Assembly (NCBI GenBank): GCA_900541865.1
Contig: UQLO01000006.1
Coordinates: 1 to 64,000 of the forward strand
Reading direction: 5' to 3'
Length of the DNA stretch: 64,000 bases
DNA from: an uncultured Porphyromonadaceae bacterium
GTDB taxonomy: Bacteria > Bacteroidota > Bacteroidia > Bacteroidales > Muribaculaceae
This document shows, in pieces, positions 45,471 through 52,846 of the stretch. Below the pieces are notes generated by a model, which did not search any database, was not told where the DNA came from, and saw only the letters and a list, made by a program, of their open reading frames with translations. A program made the position numbers and the translations under genes. Each line of letters begins with the position of its first letter. The first letter of the stretch is position 1.

Positions 45471-46523
45471 ATGAGAGCCAAAGCATTACTCTGTTCAGCA
45501 CTCGTAGCGGCGGCCGCGGCGGCAGTGTCGCTGCTGACGGGTTGTCACAGCATAGAAAAGTGGGACAACGACTACTACGGCAACTTCGACGCCCTCTGGA
45601 CCGAACTCGACCACCACTATTGCTTCTTCGAGCAAAAGGACGTCGACTGGGACGAAGTCGGCGCCCGCTACCGTCAGCGCATCAATCCGGAAATGGAGTA
45701 CACTGAGTTCTTCAATCTTTGCGCAGAGATGCTCGACGAGCTGCGCGACGGCCATACGAACCTGTCGTCGTGGTTCGACGTGTCGTACTACCGCCGGTGG
45801 TGGTCGGACTATCCCGAGAATTTCAACCTGCGCCTGATTCAGGAGAACTATCTCCACTTCGACTATACCTCGGGAGGCACCATGATCTACAAAATACTTG
45901 AGGACGAGAACATCGGCTACATGCGCTGCTCGACCTTCAGCGAGGGCTACGGCATGTCGTTCGTCGACCACATGATGCTGAGCATGAAGGACTGCGAGGG
46001 CCTTATCCTCGACGTGCGCAACAACGGCGGCGGAGACCTCACAACGGTGGAAAAGCTCGTGAGCCAATTCATCAACTCTCAAATACTTGCCGGATACATA
46101 CAGCACAAGACGGGCCCGGGCCACAACGACTTCTCCGAGCCCTACGCTTACTATATCGAGCCGGCCACCGAGCACGTGCGCTGGCTTAAGCCGGTGGTAG
46201 TGCTCACAAACCGCTCCACCTTCAGCGCGGCCAATAACTTCGTGAGCATAATGAAGTCGCTGCCCCACGTTGCCATCGTCGGCGACACCACCGGCGGAGG
46301 CTGCGGCATGCCATACTCCTCGGAGCTGCCCTGCGGCTGGGGGCTGCGCTTCTCGGCCTGCCCGATCTACGACGCCACCATGTCGCTGACCGAAAACGGC
46401 GTGACGCCGTCGCCCGGCTGCCACGTCGACATGGACCGCGAAGCCGAATTCAACGGCCACGACACCATTTTGGACTCTGCCATTGCTCTTATCCATCGGG
46501 CTGTGGCCGAAGCAGAAAAATAA
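45471..46523 (+). CDS. S41-family peptidase, lipoprotein
   Basis: 350-residue C-terminal-processing-type serine protease anchored by a lipoprotein signal (lipobox LLTGC, Cys25). Seen: an N-terminal helical cap region with FDALWTELDHHYCFFEQKDVDWDEVGARY, the GLILDVRNNGGGDL strand, and the catalytic serine in RSTFSAANNF (Ser252). The usual Lys partner position is not obvious; VGDTTGGGCGMP follows instead, as in tricorn-like S41 members common in Bacteroidota. No PDZ domain is recognisable. Acts in the periplasm or at the cell surface. Confidence 0.85.
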   Translation: MRAKALLCSALVAAAAAAVSLLTGCHSIEKWDNDYYGNFDALWTELDHHYCFFEQKDVDWDEVGARYRQRINPEMEYTEFFNLCAEMLDELRDGHTNLSSWFDVSYYRRWWSDYPENFNLRLIQENYLHFDYTSGGTMIYKILEDENIGYMRCSTFSEGYGMSFVDHMMLSMKDCEGLILDVRNNGGGDLTTVEKLVSQFINSQILAGYIQHKTGPGHNDFSEPYAYYIEPATEHVRWLKPVVVLTNRSTFSAANNFVSIMKSLPHVAIVGDTTGGGCGMPYSSELPCGWGLRFSACPIYDATMSLTENGVTPSPGCHVDMDREAEFNGHDTILDSAIALIHRAVAEAEK

Positions 46524-46545
46524 AAACAAAAACACCTGATATATA

Positions 46546-48108
46546 ATGAGATTTCTTTCAGCAATATGCGGAGCGGCCCTTGCCGCCGGTGCGCTGGCTC
46601 TCGGCGCCTGCTCGCATCCCGACAACTCCGGTTCGAACCGCCTGGTCATACTCCACACCAACGACACCCACTCCCAGATAGAGCCCAAGGACAACAACTT
46701 GGGCGGTGTGATGCGCCGCATGGCCATCATAGATTCCATCCGCGGAGCCGAGCCAAACGTTATGCTGGTTGATGCCGGCGACGTCGTGCAGGGCACTCTC
46801 TATTTCTACCTCTACGGCGGAGCCGTGGAGCAGGAAGTGCTCAATCTGATGGGACTCGACGAGGGCATACTCGGCAACCACGAGTTCGACAACGGCATGG
46901 ACTCTCTTGCAGCTGTGCTTCGTCTGCGCGACCGCAAGATACTCACCACCAACTATATCACCGAAGGCACGGCGCTCGACACCCTGACGGTTCCTTACTC
47001 CGTGCGCGAGTTCAACGGCAAAAAAATAGGCTTTATCGGCATCAACCTCGACCCGCAGGGCATAATCAGCGACGCCAACTGGCGCGGACTCGGCTTCCAG
47101 CCAATTGTGTCGACGGCAAACGCCTCTGCCGAGCGCCTTCGCAGCGAGGAGGGCGTCGATGCCGTCGTTGCCATCACCCACATCGGCTATAATCCCTCCG
47201 GGCTGGTCGGCGACAGCATACTGGCCACCAATTCGCGCGGCATAGACGTGATTATCGGCGGCCACAGCCACGATGTCATCGACCCGGCCACCGAGCGCGG
47301 AGCAGCCCGCAGCCGCCTCCGCAACCTCGACGGCAAGCCCGTGCTGGTGGTGCAGACGGGCAAGTCGGGGGTCAACCTGGGCAAAATAGAGCTCAATCTC
47401 GACAGCCTGGGCACCGCCGAACCCAAGTATGAACTTATCCCCGTCGACTCCCGTTGGGACGGCCGCGTCAACGAAGGTCTGCAAGCCATCATCGACCGCT
47501 ATAAACCCGGCGTCGACTCCCTGATGACCCTCTGGGTCGGCACTACCGAGAAGGCGATGTCGGACACCGGTGAGCCCCTGCTCAACTTCTTCACCGACTT
47601 TATCATGGCTCGCGGCCGCGAGTTGGCACCCCGCGTAGACCTCGCCATTGCCAACAAGGGCGGTCTGCGCACCTCGCTGCCCGAAGGCCGCTTCTCAAAG
47701 GGCCAGATCATCAACATGCTGCCCTTCAGAAACTACGTCACCGTTGTCGACGTCAAAGGCTCCGACCTTGCCGACATCTTCGACGTGATGGCCGCTACCG
47801 AGGGCAACGGCGTCAGCGACAACGTCTCGGCCAAATACCGCAAAAACGGCGATGAGTACAGCGCCGTCGACGTGCTCATCAACGGCCGTCCCATCGACCC
47901 CGACAAAACCTACCGGGTGGCTACAATCGACTACCTCGCCAACGGCGGAGACTACATGAGCGGCTTCCGCAACGGCACCACCGTGGCTTCGTCGCCGACC
48001 TGGGTCTACGACGACATCCTGACCTACATCACCGAGGGCCCGTTCAAAAACCGTCCGGTCACCGGCTCCGAAGAGCCCCGCTGGACAGCCGCCGCCCCTG
48101 CAAACTGA
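46546..48108 (+). CDS. UshA-type 5'-nucleotidase / metallophosphatase, lipoprotein
   Basis: 520 residues with a lipobox (LALGAC, Cys22). It hydrolyses nucleotides or sugar nucleotides outside the cytoplasm to salvage nucleosides and phosphate. The N-terminal metallophosphatase domain has HTNDTHSQIEP, DAGDVVQGT, GNHEFDNG and GGHSHD, supplying the two-metal site. The C-terminal 5'-nucleotidase domain (about 325-500) has TDFIMARGRE, NKGGLRTSLPEG and DYLANGGDYMSGF. In many Bacteroidota the two domains are coded by separate adjacent genes; here they are fused as in E. coli UshA. Confidence 0.92.
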   Translation: MRFLSAICGAALAAGALALGACSHPDNSGSNRLVILHTNDTHSQIEPKDNNLGGVMRRMAIIDSIRGAEPNVMLVDAGDVVQGTLYFYLYGGAVEQEVLNLMGLDEGILGNHEFDNGMDSLAAVLRLRDRKILTTNYITEGTALDTLTVPYSVREFNGKKIGFIGINLDPQGIISDANWRGLGFQPIVSTANASAERLRSEEGVDAVVAITHIGYNPSGLVGDSILATNSRGIDVIIGGHSHDVIDPATERGAARSRLRNLDGKPVLVVQTGKSGVNLGKIELNLDSLGTAEPKYELIPVDSRWDGRVNEGLQAIIDRYKPGVDSLMTLWVGTTEKAMSDTGEPLLNFFTDFIMARGRELAPRVDLAIANKGGLRTSLPEGRFSKGQIINMLPFRNYVTVVDVKGSDLADIFDVMAATEGNGVSDNVSAKYRKNGDEYSAVDVLINGRPIDPDKTYRVATIDYLANGGDYMSGFRNGTTVASSPTWVYDDILTYITEGPFKNRPVTGSEEPRWTAAAPAN

Positions 48109-48142
48109 CAACTACACAAAACACCCTATCAACTGCATAATA

Positions 48143-51100
48143 ATGCGCAATTATCTAAAAATCACGCGTGCGGCAGCTATTGCCGCGTTTACGGTAATCT
48201 CACTGACGGCATCGGCTCTGGAGCCGGTGCCGGGTGGTGCCGACGCGCAGCGGCGTCAGGCAGCCGCTGCTTGGGCCGACTCGGTCTACAACACGATGGA
48301 CACCCGCAGCAGGCTTGCCCAGCTCATCGTGCCCAAGCTCAGCCCGGAGGGCGCGGCAACAACCAAGGCGGCAATACGCCGCTACGCCACAGCGGGCATG
48401 GGCGGCCTCCTTTTCTCGGAAGGCTCACTCGCCAACTACGTGGAAATGAACAACTATGCCCAAGAGCTCAGCAACATACCCATGTTGATGACCTTCGACG
48501 GCGAATGGGGTCTGAACATGCGCATCAAGGAGCTGCCGCAGTTTCCTTCCAATATGGCATTGGGAGCCGTCGACCAAACTCGTCTCATCTATGACTACGG
48601 TCGCGAAATGGCCCGGGAGTGCCGTCTGGTGGGTATTCAGTGCAACTTCGCGCCGGATGCCGACGTCAACTCCAATCCGGCCAACCCCGTAATCGGCTAC
48701 CGCGCCTTCGGCGAAGACCCCGAGCGAGTAGCTCGCGCCACTGTTGCCTACACTCTGGGCCTCGAGGACGCCGGCGTGCAGGGCACGCCCAAGCACTTTC
48801 CGGGCCACGGCGACACCTCCACCGACTCCCACAAGACCATCACCTCGGTGCACCACAGCCGCGCCATGCTCGACAGCACCGACCTTGTGCCCTTCCGCGA
48901 AGCCATCGGAGCCGGCGCGTCGGCTATGATGGTCGGACATTTGGTGGTGCCCGCTCTGGATGCCTCATCGGCACCGGCATCGCTGTCGCACAGGATGACC
49001 ACAGAGCTTCTCAGGCGCGACATGGGCTTCGAAGGTCTTATCTACACCGACGCACTGGGAATGCGCGGAGCCGTCGACCCCGCCGGGCGCAATCCCGCCG
49101 TAGCGGCCATTACCGCCGGTGCCGACGTGCTGCTGTGCCCCTCCAATCCCAACACGGCGCTCGAAGCGCTGATGGCTGCGCACCGCGCCGGCTCGGTCAC
49201 CGACGCCATGATCGAGGAGCACTGCAAGCGCCTGCTGCGCTACAAGTACTATCTGGGTCTCAACAAAAAGCCCATAGTGACCACTCCGATAGCCGCGCTG
49301 CGCGACAGCCTGTCGTCGCCGGCCACTATGGCTCTTATCAACGAGCTTGCGGCGGCCTCAATCACTGTGATTCGCAATGAGGGCAACCTCCTGCCGGTTG
49401 CCGATTTAGCCTCCACCCGGGTAGCCGTTGTGACTTTGGGAGGTGGCGACAATGCGCGTGCCTTCGAGAATACTGTCAAGTTCTACACCGACGCCGAAGT
49501 ATTCCACTCCAACGGTGGCCAATTCGCCACGAGCTCGCTGGAGCGCATGCGCCGGGCCGACGTGACCATAGTTGCCGTATTCGACGACAAGGCCGCCACC
49601 CGCGAGACCTTCGGCCAACTCGGAGCCGCCCGCCTCAACGGCATGGTGGCCGCTTTTATGGTCAACCCATACAAGATGAAGAAGTTCGCTCCCAATTTGG
49701 GCAACGTCAAAGCCATCGTGCTTGCCTACGACAACATCGAGGCGAGCGCCGTCAATGCCGCGCAGGCCATCTTCGGCGGCATAGAAGTCAGCGGCAAGCT
49801 GCCCGTCAACCTCCGCGGGCTGGCTCCTATCGGCACCGGCATCACCCTGGCCAAGACGCGACTGGGCTTCGCGCCTCCCGTAGAGGAAGGCTTTCAGCCC
49901 TGGTTGGCCGACAGCCTGACGGCATACGTCAAAAAAGCCATCCGCGCCGGCGCCATGCCCGGCTGCCAGGTACTGGTGGCTCGCGGCGGAAACATCGTTT
50001 TCAACCAATCCTTCGGCCGCACCGGCAACAACACTTCGGCCAAGGTGACCGACCGCACCGTCTACGACCTCGCCTCCGTTTCCAAGGCCACAGGCACACT
50101 GTCGGGAGTGATGAAGGCATACGACATGGGTGTTCTCAACCTCGACGCCACTCTGGGTGAACTCATTCCCCAAATCACCGACACTGCCAAGCAGGTCATC
50201 ACCGTTCGCGACCTGCTCTTCCACGAATCGGGCATGCCGGCGGCGCTGAATATGTACAACGTGATGATCGACAGCACGTCCTATACCGGCAAACTCATCA
50301 CCGGCCGACGCGACGCAAACCACACCATCCGCATAGGTCGCAACGCCTGGGGGCACCGCACCGGCCGGGTGCGCTCCGACATCGTCAAGAGCAGCCGCAC
50401 CGACGAATTTCCCATCGAGATAGCGGCGGGAATGTACTCCGGGCAGGCCGGCTACGACACCATTATGCGGCGCATCTACGACATACCGCTGCGCTCCAAC
50501 CGCAATTACAATTATTCGTGCCTGAATTTCGCCCTGCTGATGGACATCGAGCAGCGGCTCACCGGCATTGCCCACGACGACTTCGTGCGCAGCGAAATAT
50601 GGCGCCCTATGGGTGCCTACCGCGCCGACTACCGCCCCCGCAACCACTTCAACCCGGACGAAATAGCTCCGACAGAGAACGACACATACTTGCGCCGGCA
50701 GACCGTCCACGGCTACGTCCACGATGAGCTTGCCAACTTCTCCGGCGGCGTGCAGGGCAACGCCGGCTTCTTCGCAAACGCCTCCGACGTGGCCAAATAC
50801 TGCCAGATGCTGCTCAACGGCGGCAGCTACGGCGATGCCCGCATTCTCTCCGAGGAAACGGCACGCACCTTCCTGACCACTAAGAGTCCTACCTGCCGCC
50901 GCGGCCTGGGCTTCGACAAGCCCGACACCACCAACCCGGACAACTCGCCGACATGCGACGAAGCCGGCGCCGCCGTGGTCGGTCATCTGGGCTTTACCGG
51001 CACTTGCTTCTGGGTTGACCCCGACAAAGACCTTATCTTCGTCTTCCTCACAAACCGCGTCTATCCCACTCGCGAAACTCCGATTTTCAACAGCTTCAAC

Positions 51101-51145
51101 ATCCGCGCCCACCTCTTCAGCATCGTCTACCGCGCCCTGGAGTGA
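48143..51145 (+). CDS. GH3 beta-N-acetylglucosaminidase fused to a beta-lactamase-fold serine hydrolase
   Basis: 1000 residues with a signal peptide (about 1-26). First half: GH3 domain with the NagZ-type motif KHFPGHGDTSTDSH and the nucleophile region LIYTDALGMRGAV, then the GH3 C-terminal alpha/beta domain (to about 590). Second half (about 590-1000): class C beta-lactamase / esterase fold with SVSK (SxxK), YSCLN (YxN) and a GHLGFTGT segment in the place of HTG/KTG. This fusion is frequent in Bacteroidetes and is thought to process peptidoglycan fragments, removing GlcNAc and acting on the peptide or ester side. Last gene of its run, ended by the 51164-51193 terminator. Confidence 0.9.
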   Translation: MRNYLKITRAAAIAAFTVISLTASALEPVPGGADAQRRQAAAAWADSVYNTMDTRSRLAQLIVPKLSPEGAATTKAAIRRYATAGMGGLLFSEGSLANYVEMNNYAQELSNIPMLMTFDGEWGLNMRIKELPQFPSNMALGAVDQTRLIYDYGREMARECRLVGIQCNFAPDADVNSNPANPVIGYRAFGEDPERVARATVAYTLGLEDAGVQGTPKHFPGHGDTSTDSHKTITSVHHSRAMLDSTDLVPFREAIGAGASAMMVGHLVVPALDASSAPASLSHRMTTELLRRDMGFEGLIYTDALGMRGAVDPAGRNPAVAAITAGADVLLCPSNPNTALEALMAAHRAGSVTDAMIEEHCKRLLRYKYYLGLNKKPIVTTPIAALRDSLSSPATMALINELAAASITVIRNEGNLLPVADLASTRVAVVTLGGGDNARAFENTVKFYTDAEVFHSNGGQFATSSLERMRRADVTIVAVFDDKAATRETFGQLGAARLNGMVAAFMVNPYKMKKFAPNLGNVKAIVLAYDNIEASAVNAAQAIFGGIEVSGKLPVNLRGLAPIGTGITLAKTRLGFAPPVEEGFQPWLADSLTAYVKKAIRAGAMPGCQVLVARGGNIVFNQSFGRTGNNTSAKVTDRTVYDLASVSKATGTLSGVMKAYDMGVLNLDATLGELIPQITDTAKQVITVRDLLFHESGMPAALNMYNVMIDSTSYTGKLITGRRDANHTIRIGRNAWGHRTGRVRSDIVKSSRTDEFPIEIAAGMYSGQAGYDTIMRRIYDIPLRSNRNYNYSCLNFALLMDIEQRLTGIAHDDFVRSEIWRPMGAYRADYRPRNHFNPDEIAPTENDTYLRRQTVHGYVHDELANFSGGVQGNAGFFANASDVAKYCQMLLNGGSYGDARILSEETARTFLTTKSPTCRRGLGFDKPDTTNPDNSPTCDEAGAAVVGHLGFTGTCFWVDPDKDLIFVFLTNRVYPTRETPIFNSFNIRAHLFSIVYRALE

Positions 51146-51163
51146 TGCCACAATAAGATATTG

Positions 51164-51193
51164 AAAAAGCGACCCCTGTCGAGGTCGCTTTTT
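51164..51193. terminator. Bidirectional terminator between convergent operons
   Basis: Perfect 11-bp stem (51164-51174 with 51183-51193) with A5/T5 in the arms. It ends both the rightward GH3/lactamase gene and the leftward pectin operon. Confidence 0.95.
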
Positions 51194-51223
51194 CTTATTT
51201 CCGTGCGTTTTTTTCGAAGCTTT

Positions 51224-52846
51224 TCAGAGGGAGGATGCGGCGGGGCGCCAGCCGTCGAGGATGTTTGCGGGAGTATACTCGGCTGCCTGTTCGGGAGTGA
51301 GGACGTGGCCGAAAGCGCGCGCGGAAGTGTCGGCACCGGGTCCGGTGTTGCCGAACTCGGCGTAGAAGGCCGTGCGTTCGCGTTCGGGTTTGCGCCAGTT
51401 GTGCCAACCCTCCGGGCGAATGTGCGAGCCGATTTCGCATCCGATGAAAACAGTCTGGCCGTACTCACGCCAAGGTCGCGAGAGCCAGCAGCGGTCGCAG
51501 CCGTCGGCGGCGGTGAGTCGGCAATTGAGGAAAACGAGGCCGAAACGGTTGCCCTGCGGAGTTGAGGGTGCGGTGATGTATCCTTTCTCGCGGTTGTTGC
51601 GAATTTCGCAGTCCTTGAAGAGAGCCACTGCCGGGCCGAAGATAAAGTCTACGGAGCCTTCGAGGTGGCAGCCTTCGTAGTACTGGCGCCCCAGACCCCA
51701 GGCGTAGAGAGTGTCCTGAAAGCCGAGGAAACGGCAGTTTTTGAAGAACATACGGTCTCCTCCGGTCAGCACGGCCACGGCCTGTCCGGCCGTCATGCCG
51801 GCGAGGTTTTGGAATGTGATGTTTTCGGCGGTGAAGTCGTTGGGGAAGATGAACACCGAAGCGGAACCGGGCGTGCCGGCCTCGTCGCCGGTGATATTAC
51901 GGTCGTGGGCGGTGGAGGGGTAACTAATAACGGCATTTCCGCGTCCGATGAGCTTGAGCATAGTCTTGCTGGCGGGGATGTTGACGCGTTCGTTGTATAC
52001 ACCGTCGCAGATAAGCATCGTGGTTGTGTCGTTGCGGAAGTCGGGAGCAGCGTTGACGGCATCCTGAACGGAAAAGAAGTCGCCGCTGCCATCCTTAGCT
52101 ACCACAAGATCGTAGCGGCGTATATAAGGCGCTATTTCGGGAATCCGTGCGGCCAGGGAGTCGGCTGCCATGCGGGCCACGATGCGCGCACCGGCGGCAT
52201 TGAGGTGAGTATTGTCCTTGCGACCCTCGGGATATTTGGGATTGGTCTCGGGAGCCACGTGCATGAAATAGCGTTTTGAGGGCTCGTCGCCAAGATCCTT
52301 GAGCCATTCGGTAGTCGATTTGTTGAGGTCGATGCAGACCACGCCCTGCTCGGCGGCGACGTTGCGCACGCACTGCACGTACTCGCCGTGAGTGTCGACG
52401 AGGCTGTCGCGGTAGAACTTGCGGCGCGCTATGGGCGTGAAAAGCACCGGAATGGCGCCCTTGGAGCGGGCGTCGGCGATGTATCGCCGCAGGTTGTCGT
52501 CGAAGTCACCCCCGGCAACAGTAGCCCGCTCGCCCTTGTTGGAAGCGTCGTTGTGGCCAAACTGAATAACCACATATTCCCCGGGCCGGAGAGAATCCAT
52601 CACGGCATCCCAGCGACCTTCGCTGAGGAAAGTCTTTGTGCTGCGACCGTTTACGGCGTGGTTGCAGAAACGCGAATCCTCCGAAAGGAAGCCGCTGAAC
52701 ATATGCCCCCAGCCGCGCTCGGGGTTTTGGTTGGTGAGGTCTTTGGTGGCCATGGTGGAATCGCCTATGCCATGGATTGTCACACCGGCGGAGGCGGTGA
52801 GCGCCAAGGTGGCTGCCAGAGCCGCTACTATATCCCTAATCTTCAT
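51224..52846 (-). CDS. Rhamnogalacturonan acetylesterase-like / pectin methylesterase fusion
   Basis: 540 residues with a signal peptide (MKIRDIVAALAATLALTASA). Residues about 22-235 are an SGNH hydrolase of the rhamnogalacturonan acetylesterase type: GIGDSTMA (nucleophile Ser), NHAVNGRSTKTF, QFGHNDASN, and DNTHLNAAG (Asp and His). Residues about 240-525 are a pectinesterase: GQAVAV (oxyanion Gln), GFQDTLY (Asp), GSVDFIFG (nucleophile Asp) and LSRPW (Arg), all catalytic residues present. The protein should strip acetyl and methyl esters from pectin outside the cytoplasm, clearing the way for the lyase. The start overlaps the PL11 stop (ATGA); last gene of the pectin operon. Confidence 0.92.
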   Translation of the reverse strand: MKIRDIVAALAATLALTASAGVTIHGIGDSTMATKDLTNQNPERGWGHMFSGFLSEDSRFCNHAVNGRSTKTFLSEGRWDAVMDSLRPGEYVVIQFGHNDASNKGERATVAGGDFDDNLRRYIADARSKGAIPVLFTPIARRKFYRDSLVDTHGEYVQCVRNVAAEQGVVCIDLNKSTTEWLKDLGDEPSKRYFMHVAPETNPKYPEGRKDNTHLNAAGARIVARMAADSLAARIPEIAPYIRRYDLVVAKDGSGDFFSVQDAVNAAPDFRNDTTTMLICDGVYNERVNIPASKTMLKLIGRGNAVISYPSTAHDRNITGDEAGTPGSASVFIFPNDFTAENITFQNLAGMTAGQAVAVLTGGDRMFFKNCRFLGFQDTLYAWGLGRQYYEGCHLEGSVDFIFGPAVALFKDCEIRNNREKGYITAPSTPQGNRFGLVFLNCRLTAADGCDRCWLSRPWREYGQTVFIGCEIGSHIRPEGWHNWRKPERERTAFYAEFGNTGPGADTSARAFGHVLTPEQAAEYTPANILDGWRPAASSL

